Positions 44,934 through 55,213 are shown, counted from the stretch's first letter. The stretch: 64,000 bases of DNA from Natronococcus sp. A-GB1 (GCF_029688845.1 NZ_JARUKW010000004.1:62001-126000), one strand, 5' to 3'. The notes: generated by a model from the letters alone, not told the origin. Numbers and translations: made by a program.

Positions 44934-46652
44934 ATGCCGACCGGAGGGATCGCACTCGCGGCAGACTTCGCGCTGTTGATCGCCGCGGCAACTGTACTGA
45001 GCTATATTGCCCGGCTGACAGGGCAGCCGACGATCGTCGCCTACATCATGACCGGCGTCGTCGTCGGCCCGATCGGTCTCGGGATCGTCACCGAGGACCA
45101 GCTGATCGAGGTGATGGCCGAACTCGGGCTGGGCTTCCTGCTGTTCCTGCTCGGGATCGAGATGCGCTTCGACGACATCAAGGAGATCATGCGCCCCGTC
45201 GGGGCGATCGCCGTCGGGCAGGCGATCCTGCAGGCGATCGCCTCGACGAGCGTCGCGCTCCTGCTTGGCTTTACGCTGTTCCAGTCGCTGATGATCGCGC
45301 TGGCGACGACGTTCGGCGCGACGCCGATCATCGTCAAGGTGCTCGGGGACAAGGACGACCTGAAGACGCTGTACGGCAAGACCGACATCGGCATCCTGAT
45401 CTTCCAGGACATCTACCTGGTGATGGCGCTGGCGATACTGGCCGTCGGCACCGTCGACAACGTCACCGAGGTCGCCTTCAACATCGGACAGGTGCTGTTC
45501 CTGATGGGCGTCATCGGCGTCGTCGCCTACCTTGCGAGCAAGTACTTCCTGCCCGCGCTGTTGCGGGCCAGCGCGGCGAACAAGAGCACGCTCTTTACGG
45601 TCGGCATCGCCTGGGCGTTCCTCTTTATCTTCACTGCTGAAATGCTCGACCTCTCCGTCGAGATCGGCGCGTTCCTTGCGGGGCTCGCGCTCGCACAGCT
45701 ACCCTACAGCACGGAGCTCAAAGAGCGGATGCGGCCCGCGACGAACTTCTTCATCGCGGTCTTCTTCGCGAGCATCGCCCTCCAGATGGAGGTCGACCAG
45801 CTGCTCGCCTACTGGCAGGAGGCACTGATCGCGAGCGTCGCCCTGATCGTCATCAACTTCTTCATCGTCTTCGGGCTGTTCTACAGCCAGAACTTCGACA
45901 TGGAGACCTCCTTCCTGGGAACGATCTCGATGCTGCAGGTCAGCGAATTCTCGGTCGTCCTGGGTGCCCTCGCCGTCGAGGAAGGGTTCATCGAGGAGGG
46001 GCTGCTCGGCTTCTTCAGCCTGATGGCGCTCGTCACGATGCCGATCTCGACGTACTACGTCCGGTACAACCGCGAGATCTACGCGTACGTCAAGCCGTAC
46101 CTCGAGCGCTTCGAACGGGACGACCCCATTCAGGCCGAGCCGGTCGAGTACGAGAACCACGCCGTCGTCGTCGGCTACAACCGACTCTCGAACGAACTCA
46201 TGAACGTACTGGACGAACACGTCGAAGACATCGTCGTCGTCGAGGACCGGGCCGAACACGTCGAGGAGCTCAAGGAGGCCGACTACGGCTTCATCTTCGG
46301 CAACGCCAGACACGGCGAGATCCGCCAGGAGGCGAACCTCGCCGGCGCGGAGGTCCTGATCACCGTCGCCGACCGGGTCGACGTCAACGAGCGCCTCGTC
46401 GAGGAGTCCCCGGAGACGCTTTCGATCGTGCGAGCCAACACCGAGCTCGAAGCCACGCGGCTCACCGAGGCCGGGGCGGACTACGTGGTCATGGAGCGCG
46501 GACTCGTCGGCGAGGAGCTGGCGGACCTACTCGGGACGCTCGACGACCGCGAGGCGTTTGAGGATCGTCTCGAGGAACTCAACGCGCGGGCCCGCAGCGA
46601 GCCGAGGCGAGCGGGCGAGCCCGCCAGCACCGGAGGTGGGACCGATGTATGA
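44934..46652 (+). CDS. CPA2-type cation:proton antiporter with RCK/TrkA-N domain (pair 1, type A)
   Basis: 572 residues. About 11-13 hydrophobic segments from residue 5 to 385, typical of KefB-like antiporters (LTGQPTIVAYIMTGVVVGPI; LGLGFLLFLLGIEMRFDDI; EIGAFLAGLALAQLPYSTEL). A TrkA-N Rossmann domain follows at about 405-530 (HAVVVGYNRLSNELMNVL). Likely exchanges K+ or Na+ for H+ with nucleotide control. It overlaps the next antiporter gene by 8 bases, so the two may act as a pair. Confidence 0.92.
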   Translation: MPTGGIALAADFALLIAAATVLSYIARLTGQPTIVAYIMTGVVVGPIGLGIVTEDQLIEVMAELGLGFLLFLLGIEMRFDDIKEIMRPVGAIAVGQAILQAIASTSVALLLGFTLFQSLMIALATTFGATPIIVKVLGDKDDLKTLYGKTDIGILIFQDIYLVMALAILAVGTVDNVTEVAFNIGQVLFLMGVIGVVAYLASKYFLPALLRASAANKSTLFTVGIAWAFLFIFTAEMLDLSVEIGAFLAGLALAQLPYSTELKERMRPATNFFIAVFFASIALQMEVDQLLAYWQEALIASVALIVINFFIVFGLFYSQNFDMETSFLGTISMLQVSEFSVVLGALAVEEGFIEEGLLGFFSLMALVTMPISTYYVRYNREIYAYVKPYLERFERDDPIQAEPVEYENHAVVVGYNRLSNELMNVLDEHVEDIVVVEDRAEHVEELKEADYGFIFGNARHGEIRQEANLAGAEVLITVADRVDVNERLVEESPETLSIVRANTELEATRLTEAGADYVVMERGLVGEELADLLGTLDDREAFEDRLEELNARARSEPRRAGEPASTGGGTDV

Positions 46653-48306
46653 GATCCTGTTCGCGCTGACGCTGATCTTCACCGTCGCGGCGGGGCTGTT
46701 GCTCGTCGCCGCCCAACGGGATCTCCCGGTACTGCCGTTCTACCTGCTGGCGGGCGTTCTCATCGGCTTCGCGATCGACGAGAGCGAACTTCTCGATCTC
46801 GCCCAGTGGGGAATCGCCTTCCTCGTCTTCCTCTTCGGCACCCACGTCGACCTCGAGGCGTTCCGGTCGACCGGGCGAACGAGCGTCGCCATCGGCGTCC
46901 TGCAGGCGGTCACTATCGGCGGTCTGGCCGTCGCCGGCGCGCTCGCGTTCGGCGTCGACCCGCTGAACGCCGTCTACTTCGGCGTCGCCGCGGCTCTGAG
47001 TTCGTCGCTCGTCGCGACCAGCTACCTCGATACCGACGAGGGCGTTCGACCGACCCACGCGCAGGTCGCCGAGTCGATCCACTTCACGGAGGACCTGCTC
47101 GGCGTTCTGGTCGTGTTGGGTCTGAGCGCGTTCGTCTACGCGGCCGAACCGGCCCCCACCCAGCTTGCGGTCGGCGCCGGGCTGTTCGCGCTCGCACTCG
47201 GCGTGCGATACCTCGCCTTCCACCGCATCACGAGCAGGCTTCAGGGAGATTCGGAGGTGATGATGCTGTTCGGCATCACGCTCGCGATCGGCTTCATCGC
47301 GCTCGCCGAGGCCGCAAACCTCTCGATCATCGTCGGCGCGTTCGCCGCCGGGATCGCCGTCGCCGACGACTACCCCCACTCGCTCGAGCTGGTCGACACG
47401 ATCGACGACCTCGAGGACTTCTTCACGCCGATCTTCTTCGTCACTGTCGGCGCCCTGCTGGCGATCCCGACCGTCGAGACAGTCGGCTACACGGTCGCGC
47501 TCGTCCTCGCCGTGGTCGTTCTCAACCCGCTGATCGTCGGTTTTCTCCTGCTCCGCGGGGGGTTCGACGGGCGGACGGCCGTCATGACGGGGCTAACGCT
47601 CGACCAGGTCAGCGTCTTCAGCCTCTTCATCGCGATCGAGGCGCTCGTCGCCGAGACGATCGCGCGGCCGCTGTTCGACGCGATCGTCCTCTCGGCGGCG
47701 ATCACGTGGATCGCGGCGACGTACACGGCCCGCAACGCCGAGGAGATCAACGGCTGGCTCCGCGAGCACGGAGTCGTCCGCGCAGTCGGCAAACCGATCG
47801 GTGAGAAAACGGACGTCGACGACGATCTCGAGGATCACGTCATTATCACCGACTTCGAACACGGTGGCGAGCACGTCCTCGAGGCCTGCTCGGAGCTCGA
47901 TCGACCGGTCGTGGTCGTCGAGGACAACCCGACGCGGTTCGACGACATCCGCGAACTCGCTGACAACTACGTCTACGGGGACGTGCTGAACGAGCAGACC
48001 TGGGACGTGGCGGGACTCGAGACGGCGGCGCTCGTCGTCTCGCTGTCGCCCGAACTCGCCCGCGCCGAGGCGATCGCCGACCTCGAGGGCGACACGCCGC
48101 GGGTCGTCCGGATCGATTCGGCCGACGACGCGGAGGCGTTCCTCGAACGCGAGGCAACCGGTGTCGTCTACCCCGAGGCGATCACGGCCGAGCGGGTCGG
48201 CGACGACCTCGAGGCGCTGCTTACCGACGAACTCTCTCACGAGGAGTTCGTCGGGCGCAGCCGCACGTTCTTCGAGGACCCGCCGTACCCGGATCAGGAA
48301 TCGTAG
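46645..48306 (+). CDS. CPA2-type antiporter with RCK/TrkA-N domain (pair 1, type B)
   Basis: 553 residues from ATG 46645, preceded by an internal GGAGGT ribosome site at 46632. Membrane part about 1-380: ALTLIFTVAAGLLLVAAQRD, AQWGIAFLVFLFGTHVDLEA, LSIIVGAFAAGIAVADDYPH. The RCK-like domain at about 410-530 reads DHVIITDFEHGGEHVLEA; its Gly motif is loose (DFEHGG), so nucleotide binding is less certain. The last 40 codons are duplicated at 52604-52720. Confidence 0.9.
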   Translation: MYEILFALTLIFTVAAGLLLVAAQRDLPVLPFYLLAGVLIGFAIDESELLDLAQWGIAFLVFLFGTHVDLEAFRSTGRTSVAIGVLQAVTIGGLAVAGALAFGVDPLNAVYFGVAAALSSSLVATSYLDTDEGVRPTHAQVAESIHFTEDLLGVLVVLGLSAFVYAAEPAPTQLAVGAGLFALALGVRYLAFHRITSRLQGDSEVMMLFGITLAIGFIALAEAANLSIIVGAFAAGIAVADDYPHSLELVDTIDDLEDFFTPIFFVTVGALLAIPTVETVGYTVALVLAVVVLNPLIVGFLLLRGGFDGRTAVMTGLTLDQVSVFSLFIAIEALVAETIARPLFDAIVLSAAITWIAATYTARNAEEINGWLREHGVVRAVGKPIGEKTDVDDDLEDHVIITDFEHGGEHVLEACSELDRPVVVVEDNPTRFDDIRELADNYVYGDVLNEQTWDVAGLETAALVVSLSPELARAEAIADLEGDTPRVVRIDSADDAEAFLEREATGVVYPEAITAERVGDDLEALLTDELSHEEFVGRSRTFFEDPPYPDQES

Positions 48307-48331
48307 CGTACCGGTTGCACATTGAGAGTCG
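48213..48331 (+). repeat. Antiporter 3' end, copy A of a direct repeat
   Basis: This segment (last codons of the antiporter plus about 25 bases downstream) matches 52604-52720 at roughly four of five positions. Shared stretches include GCGCTGCTTACCGACGA, CTCTCACGAGGAGTTCG, AGCCGCACGTTCTTCG and GCTTGCACATT/GGTTGCACATT. The two copies bracket the second antiporter pair. Confidence 0.8.
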
Positions 48332-48566
48332 TCTCGACGTTCAGGTATTCGGACGCCACGGCGCCGATCCGGCGGCTGCGTTCCTGTATGGACTCCGTGA
48401 GAAACACGATCCCTCCAAGGCAGCGTTTTTCGTCGCTCAGTTTGGCTATCGGACTGTCCCTGTCCGGTTCGGGTTGAACGACCGAGGAGACTCAGTCGAA
48501 CGAAGCCTCGTCGAAACGTGGTTTCATACGCTCGACATCCGACTCGAGCGTTTTCGCAACTCGTAG
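48330..48566 (+). pseudogene. IS6-family-like transposase fragment
   Basis: About 78 residues resembling the centre and end of the DDE domain of haloarchaeal IS6-type transposases: VFGRHGADPAAAFLYGLREK, VAQFGYRTVPVRFGLNDRG and LVETWFHTLDIRLERFRNS, which contains the expected Glu region. Both ends are missing. No terminal inverted repeats are apparent. It starts within 30 bases of the antiporter stop. Confidence 0.7.
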
Positions 48567-48824
48567 ATGGAGCAACAAAACGTCGTGATACGCTTTGATC
48601 GACAAACGACGGAGCACCGTGCAGACGCTGTCAGCCGAGAGTTGATGCCGACAGAACGGTCGGAGAGAGTCCCAGTTTAGGCAGACGACTCCACTACACG
48701 GTGTTCCACGCCCAATCTGTCTCAGTCGTGTTTGAGCGACTCGTGAGGAGAGAAGACGTACCTGTCGTTGCTTCCACGTATACGCCGACAAAGGCGATAC
48801 AAGACGTTCAGGAGGCGGAGAGCG
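48567..48824. other. Decayed, relatively AT-rich region
   Basis: No intact gene. The minus-strand frame here contains LRRLSIKAYHDVLLLHLRVA, which might be further mobile-element debris, but I cannot name it. GC content is visibly lower than in the flanking genes. Confidence 0.4.
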
Positions 48825-50636
48825 CTACCTGTCGATCTCTCCGGTGTGCGATGTCGATTCCGCGGTGGAAAAACGAGGTGGGACACGTTCAGGGTTTAGT
48901 TCGCTCATACTCTCTGCCCGCAGTTCGTCGGGGTCGTACTCTCCGTTCAACAGTGCTCCGAGGCTGTCGGCGAGCTGGTCGGCTGCAAGGAGATCCGGAA
49001 CGATGACGTACGTAGCCCCTCGCTCGATGAGTTCGGCGGCCATTGGGAGTTCTCTGGTCCGGACGATGACGTCGACGGTATCGGAAAACGACAGGAAGTA
49101 CTCCGTGAGGGACTTCGATTCGGCCGTGGAGACGACCAATCGCGCCGATTCGAGGTTGGACGCGTCCGTCGTTTCCGGTTCGATCGCGTCGGCGAACACG
49201 TAGGCGTCGCACTCGGCCCGGAGGTCGGGCAGTGCCCGCGGGTTGTTCTCGATGACGACGTAGGGTTGGTCGATCTCCTCACAGAACTCGACGAGTCGTC
49301 GACCCTGCCGGCCGTACCCAACGATGACGACGTGGTCGGAGATGTCCTCGGGAACGGAGTTCCAGTCGTCAACATCGTGGCGCGGCTGACCGAGCCAGCC
49401 ACGATCGACCATAACTTCGTAGATCTCCTTGTCGTACGTGTGGGTAAGGTTCGAGAGGATCATCGACACCGCTGCGGCGAGGATGATCGCCTCGAACACC
49501 GGATCAATCAGGAATCCAAGGACGAGCGCCTCGATGGCTACGATGACGCCAAACTCACCGACGTGGTCCAGATTGAGTCCCGTAATCGTCGCCGATCGCC
49601 TGTCGTACCCGTTGTACACGAGCAGGACGCCGATGACGATCGGCTTGATAACGACCGTCAGGATGACGAGTCCGAGCGCGATCGTCACGACGGGGACGAA
49701 GGGGGCAAGACCAGTCGACGGATCGCTCACTACCGCGCTCAGTGGGGGGAGCGTGACCAGGGCACCAACGGTGGCGAAGAAGATCGCAACGAAGAACTCC
49801 TGGATCGATTCCAGCCCGTTGAACACCTCCGAATACTCGACTGGGTCATCTCGGATTGCCAGTCCGGCGGCGAACGCGCCGACGACGATCGAGGTCTCGA
49901 GGAACTCCGCTGCAGCGAGGAAGGCGATCAACAATGCGACGATGCTGACGAGCATCGCCTCGTCGGAACCGCCGGCGAGGCGATCCATGATACCGAACAG
50001 GTACCGGTTGATGACGATCGCCGTGCCGAGGAGTATGACACCGTATCCGAGCTGTGTTGCGATCGGATCCAGTGCGAAGACACCGGCGCTGACGATGAGT
50101 AACAGCACCACTGCCAGAAAGTCGTTGACAGAATTGATCTCGCTCGAGAGATAGTCGTGAACGATGTCGGACTGTGGCTCGGTAAACAGTGCGGTGCCAA
50201 CGATCATCGACGAGAGCGCAGCCGCGATCCCGACGAAGAGCGCCTGTTCGATCGTCACCGGGTCTACGAGTCCTCCGCCCGGGAGGATCCCGGACTCCAG
50301 TGCGATGCCGACCACGAACGCGAAGGCGACGCCGAGTACGCCGAGGACGAGTGCCTGAACGATCGCGACGACTTCGGTATCCGAGATGACTGTACGGACG
50401 TGTTTCGTCTGAATCTGTACACTGAAGGTGAAGACGAGGAACGCGATTCCGAGCCGGGCGAGCTCGAGCATCAGTTCCTCGTCGATGATATCAAGCTGTC
50501 CGACGAATAACCCCGCCAAGATGAGGGACGGGATGACCGACAGCTGCAATCCCTTCGCGATCAGCAACAGCGGTCCGGCGACGACGAAAAGGATCGCCAT
50601 CGCGGTAAGCAACGTGACGTCAGTCATCGTCACCAC
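48825..50636 (-). CDS. CPA2-type antiporter with RCK/TrkA-N domain (pair 2, type B)
   Basis: 603 residues; it may start at 50636 or at the Met 3 codons later (MTDVTLLTAMAIL). The membrane part, about 1-390, is homologous in layout to the gene at 46645: LARLGIAFLVFTFSVQIQTK, TSIVVGAFAAGLAIRDDP. The TrkA-N domain at about 412-540 has an intact VVIVGYGRQGRRLVEFC. A polar tail of about 40 residues ends the protein. Its codon use is less GC-rich than pair 1, consistent with a separate origin. Confidence 0.9.
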   Translation of the reverse strand: MVTMTDVTLLTAMAILFVVAGPLLLIAKGLQLSVIPSLILAGLFVGQLDIIDEELMLELARLGIAFLVFTFSVQIQTKHVRTVISDTEVVAIVQALVLGVLGVAFAFVVGIALESGILPGGGLVDPVTIEQALFVGIAAALSSMIVGTALFTEPQSDIVHDYLSSEINSVNDFLAVVLLLIVSAGVFALDPIATQLGYGVILLGTAIVINRYLFGIMDRLAGGSDEAMLVSIVALLIAFLAAAEFLETSIVVGAFAAGLAIRDDPVEYSEVFNGLESIQEFFVAIFFATVGALVTLPPLSAVVSDPSTGLAPFVPVVTIALGLVILTVVIKPIVIGVLLVYNGYDRRSATITGLNLDHVGEFGVIVAIEALVLGFLIDPVFEAIILAAAVSMILSNLTHTYDKEIYEVMVDRGWLGQPRHDVDDWNSVPEDISDHVVIVGYGRQGRRLVEFCEEIDQPYVVIENNPRALPDLRAECDAYVFADAIEPETTDASNLESARLVVSTAESKSLTEYFLSFSDTVDVIVRTRELPMAAELIERGATYVIVPDLLAADQLADSLGALLNGEYDPDELRAESMSELNPERVPPRFSTAESTSHTGEIDR

Positions 50637-52375
50637 CTACTCGATCCGTGATGTCGGGGAACAGCTTCCCGCTTCGCAACAGCTCCATGTCGGCGGCGAC
50701 CTCTCGGTCGAAGGTCGATCTGTTCTCGAAGTACGACTCGAGGTAGTACGATGAACTGGACGACGCCGAGCTGTGGGGCCAGAATAACGTACTCGGCGCC
50801 AGCATCGTACAACTGCTCTGCCTCCTCGGCAGTTCTGGCCTCGACGAACACAGTCGTCTCCTCCGTTGTCTCTCTGAGCAAGATCTCGTTAATCTCCCTC
50901 TGATCCGACGACGAGAACACGAAGTCGGCGTACTTCACGCCGGCGTCCTTGCGAATCTTCTCGTACTGGACGTCACCGAACAGGACATCGTACCCCGCGT
51001 TTTCGACCGCTTCGACGTGCTCGACGTTTCGGTCGATGACCACGATCTGGTCGTACTGGTCCTCGAGGATTCGCAACGCCCTGCGTGCAATCTCGTCGTA
51101 ACCGATGACAACGACGTGGTTTCGATACTCCGTATCAGCTGGTTGGACGGGATCAGATTGCTCCCATCGTGAGAGATACGGTTCCACGCGCTCGAACAGC
51201 TGTCGGTTGTACTGGATGAAGTACACCGACACGCTCATCGTCATCAGCGCGACGAGGGTGATGAACCCGAGCTCAGCCTGGCCGATAAACGGTGGCTCGC
51301 TCTCGACCGCAGCGACGGCGACGACGATCCCGAACTCACTGACCTGGATCATCCCGATGCTGCCGAGGAACGTCGTCTCGAGATCGAACCGCTGCCAGTT
51401 GAGAAGCGTGAAAAACACGATGAATTTGACGATCATCAGTCCGACGGCGACGACGACCGCTTCCTGCCAGTACGCGAGGAGATCGCTGGCTTCGAAGTCG
51501 AGGGCGACGGAGACGAAAAACACCATCACGAACAGGTCCGTCAATGGGTTGACGCGGCCCTGGAGGTCCTTGCTGTAGGGCAGCTGGGCGATCGCCAGCC
51601 CGGCGAGGAACGCCCCCATCTCGATAGAGAGGTAGGCGTCGATTCCGATCGGTGACAGGAGGACGTTGATCTGGTCGGAGACGAGGACGAACAGAAAGAG
51701 CCACGAGATCGCGACGAGAAAGAGCAGCCTCGTGTCGTCGGCGATTCGTCTAAAGAGCGACGGGAGCACGTATCGGGACGCGGCGATCGCCGCGACGGTA
51801 GTGATCGAGACGAGCACCATCACGATACCAAGTGTTACCGCGACGTCGGCGACACTTTCGGGCCGGCCTGCGGCCAGCACTGCGAGAATAATGACGACGA
51901 CGATGTCCTGGGCGAGGAGTACGCCGACGTCGATCTTGCCGTGCAGCGACGTCGCCTCGCCCTTGTCGTTGAGCATTTTGATCACGACGGCTGTCGAACT
52001 GTACACCACGGCCAGCCCGATGATCACCGCCTCCTCGAATGAAAACGGGAGGAGAACTGCAAAACCGAACCCAACAGCTCCGACCGCGACCATCTGTGGA
52101 ATCGAGATCTTGACGATCGGTGCGATGAGATGGCGAATCTCGCCGATTCGTATCTTGATACCGAGCAAAAATAACAGAAACGCGAGACCGAGTTCGGCCA
52201 TCGTGTCCGTGATGATGCTCGGCTCCACGAGCCCGAGTCCGACCGGGCCGATCACGACGCCGGTAAGAATGTATCCGATGATCGTCGGCTGTCCCAATCG
52301 AACCGCAAGAACCCCGACGAGTGCAGCAGCGACGAGAATAATAGCCACATCACTCGCGAGGCCGACCTCGACCAT
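50620..52375 (-). CDS. CPA2-type antiporter with RCK/TrkA-N domain (pair 2, type A), C-terminal frameshift
   Basis: Membrane part about 1-385 (LGQPTIIGYILTGVVIGPVG; LGLAFLLFLLGIKIRIGEI; EMGAFLAGLAIAQLPYSKDL), TrkA-N at about 405-530 (NHVVVIGYDEIARRALRILE). As sequenced the frame goes on to 50630 with an unlikely Arg/Val-rich tail. Shifting by one base near 50745-50780, where a G4 run occurs, restores a family-like acidic tail (YYLESYFENRSTFDREVAAD) ending at 50620. The corrected gene overlaps the start of its partner at 50636, as in pair 1. Confidence 0.85.
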
Positions 52376-52603
52376 CTCTTATTTCACCACTACCTCTGCT
52401 TTCCTTGAAGCGCTGAAAAGTCCACCGCATGATCCACCAAGGACAAAGACGGTGATCGGTTGGTGCTTACCGTACGGAACGGCGCCGGTCAGGCGGCTGA
52501 GTACGCTCCCCTTTAGAAGACTCGGATCTTCGTGCGTTTCGGAATCGCTACAGAGGACGTCGGTCCGACGAACTCGATCTCCGTTGCGATCGCAGTGCTG
52601 ACC
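52376..52603. other. Intergenic region upstream of pair 2 and the antiporter fragment
   Basis: No gene recognised. It must hold the minus-strand promoter for the gene starting at 52375, but no clear TATA element is visible. Confidence 0.4.
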
Positions 52604-52720
52604 GCGCTGCTTACCGACGAGGTCTCTCACGAGGAGTTCGCCGGGCGAAGCCGCACGTTCTTCGGGAACCCGTCGTATCCAGATCGGCGGTCGTCGTTCA
52701 CCGCTTGCACATTACGAGTC
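52604..52720 (+). pseudogene. Orphan 3' end of a type B antiporter gene, copy B of the repeat
   Basis: Encodes ALLTDEVSHEEFAGRSRTFF, nearly the same as the C-terminus of the antiporter at 46645-48306, without any upstream gene body. It is the second copy of the direct repeat at 48213-48331. It suggests that a second antiporter copy was lost, or that the repeat arose when the intervening segment was inserted. Confidence 0.7.
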
Positions 52721-52892
52721 GGAACGTATCTATCCGGAATACCTACTGTTGACCCACTGTGTCATTGTCTGAGTTCGGTCGTTGTTCTCTCGTGCCGTTC
52801 ACTCATCGGTCCGTACGGCTGATTCGGGGCGCGACGGATCGAAATCTAACGACTGCGGCTCGTCCGACTCCCGTCTCGGATAGGTGGTACTC

Positions 52893-55095
52893 GTGAGCGA
52901 CAGCGAAGGCGAACTCGCCCGGAACCTCGGCTTCACCGAGGCGATGACGATGGGCGGCGGGACGATGATCGGCGCCGGCATCTTTATTCTCCCCGGAATC
53001 GCCGCGGAGGGCGCTGGCAACCGGGATGCCGATCGCCGGCGGCAGCTACCACTACGTCAACCGCGCGCTCGGCAGCCTCTTCGGCAGTATCGTCGGCTGG
53101 GGGATGTGGACCGGGCTGATGTTCGCGAGCGCGTTCTACATGATCGGGTTCGGCCAGTACATCGTCGAACCGATCCCGCTTCTCAGCGGGCGAGCACTGG
53201 TAGTTCTGTTCGGCCTGCTCGGCCTCGCGTTGCTCGTCGGTGTCAACTACTACGGCACGGAGGAGTCGGGGTCGTTCCAGAACATCATGATTGGGCTGGA
53301 ACTCGTCGTGATCATCGTCTACCTCGTCGTCGGCTTCTTTTACATCGACGCCGCGAACCTCGAGCCGTTCGCGCCGACGGGACCGAGCGGGATCATCGCG
53401 ACGACCGGACTCGTCTTCGTCACGTTCCTCGGCTTCGAGATCATCGCGACCGTCGCCGAGGAGGTCAAGAATCCGGGGAAGAACATCCCGCTGACGATGA
53501 TCCTCTCGGTCGTCTCGGTGACCCTGCTGTACGTAGTCGTCATGATCGTCAGTACCGGGGTCGTGCCGTTCGACGAACTGGGTGACTCGCTCGTTCCAGT
53601 CGGTGACGTCGCCGAGGTGTCGATGGGGGTCGCAGGCGTCGCCGCGATCGTCGCCGCTGCGGCGCTGGCGGCGATCTCGAGTTCGAACTCGTCGGTGCTC
53701 GCTGCGGCGCGAGTCGTCTTCGCGATGGGGCGGGACAACCTGATGCACGACTGGCTGAACACGACCCACAACCGTTTCCGAACGCCCCACCGGGCGGTCA
53801 TCGCGACGGGACTCCTGACCGGTCTGCTGGTCGCCGCCGGCCTGCAGGTGGAAGCGATCATCGAGGTGCTGGCCGAGGTGGCCAGCTTCAGCTTCCTGAT
53901 CGCGTACTCGCTGGTCCACGGTGCCGTCGTCGTCATCCGGCGCGCGGAGCCGGAGGACTACGAGCCGGACTTCGAGATCCCGAGCGTCCTCTACCCGTGG
54001 GTGCCGATCGCCGGCATCGCGCTCTCGATGCTGGTCATCACACAAATGAATCTCGCCGTCATCGGAATCGGGATCGGAATTATCGTCCTCGGGATCGTCT
54101 GGTACTTCCTGTACGCTCGACGCCAGGACATCGACCAGAGCCTCGTCGGCGACGCGATCGTCAACGGGTCGGAGGGGAGCAGCCTCGACATCGACGAGGA
54201 ACGGTACAGGGTCATCGTTCCGATCGCGAACCCGGAGACCCAGAAGAACCTGCTCCGGCTCGCCGCGGTCAGCGCGCGGACCCACTCCGAGGGCGAAACG
54301 CCGGAGATCGTCGCCGTCAACATCACCCGGGTTCCGACCCAGACGGCCCTCGAGCAGGAACTCGAGTTCGAGGAGCAACGCGTCGAAACGCAGCGCGAAC
54401 TGCTCGAAAGCGCCCGCGAGGCGGCCGCTGATCTCGACATCAGTCTGCGAACGCGGGCGATTCTTGGACGCGACATCGGGCAGACGCTGCTGACGGTGCT
54501 CGAGGAGGAAGCCGCCGACCAGGTGGTGCTCGGCGACCGCGGACACGGCCGGCGGACGAAGGAGTTCATCTTCGGATCGACCATCGACCCAGTGCTGAAA
54601 AACGCTCCGTGTGACGTGACGATCGCCAACCTCCGACACGACGAGATCGGCGACGCCGTCGCGCTCGCCGGCCCCGGTCCGCATGCGCCGGTGGCCGCGC
54701 GACGCGCGGCCGAGTTCGCGACGCTCTCAGGAACGACGCCGACCCTACTGAACGTCCAGTCGCCCGCCGATGGCGAGGATGAGGACGACGACCCGATCGC
54801 GCAGGGCGAAGCCGTGATCGAGGACATCGCGGAGACGGCCGGACTCGAGCCGGAGAACTACGAGAGCAAGGTTCTCGTCTCCGAGGACGCCCAGTCGGCG
54901 ATCCTCGAGGAGGTCGATAGCTACGACACGATCTGCGCGGGCGTCTCGGAGAAGAGCAGCGTCTCGAAGATTCTGTACGGCTCGATCGCCGAGACGGTCC
55001 AAGAGCAGGCCGACGGCAACGTCGTGATGGTCCGCGGACCCTACGAAACGCACTGGGCGATCGGCGAAGCGGTCGCCGAACGGCTCTCGGCGTAG
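52893..55095 (+). pseudogene. Amino-acid permease-USP fusion with internal deletion and frameshift
   Basis: Starts as an APC-family transporter ([28 protein letters not shown]), then jumps in another frame near 53014-53026 to [20 protein letters not shown]. The normal connecting stretch of about 30-40 residues (TM2) is missing. From 53026 the frame is intact for 689 residues: the remaining transmembrane helices to about 370, then two Usp domains (about 395-545 and 550-685) with GDRGHGRRTKEFIFGSTIDP. A truncated product from ATG 53026 is conceivable but would lack TM1-2 and the substrate-binding GAGIF loop. Confidence 0.75.
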
Positions 55096-55213
55096 CCGGA
55101 GCGGTTTCGATCGCTCGAGTTCGTCATTTTTTACGATTGTTCCGGACGCTACACGCAAAACCAGCTATGTGCGTCCGAAACGCGTCTACTCCTCGGATCT
55201 GACCGCAATGGAT

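Noticed and set aside
48492-48791. A 99-residue minus-strand protein after the antiporters
   Set aside because: It overlaps the transposase fragment on the other strand, has no family features and an unusual composition; treated as decayed sequence.
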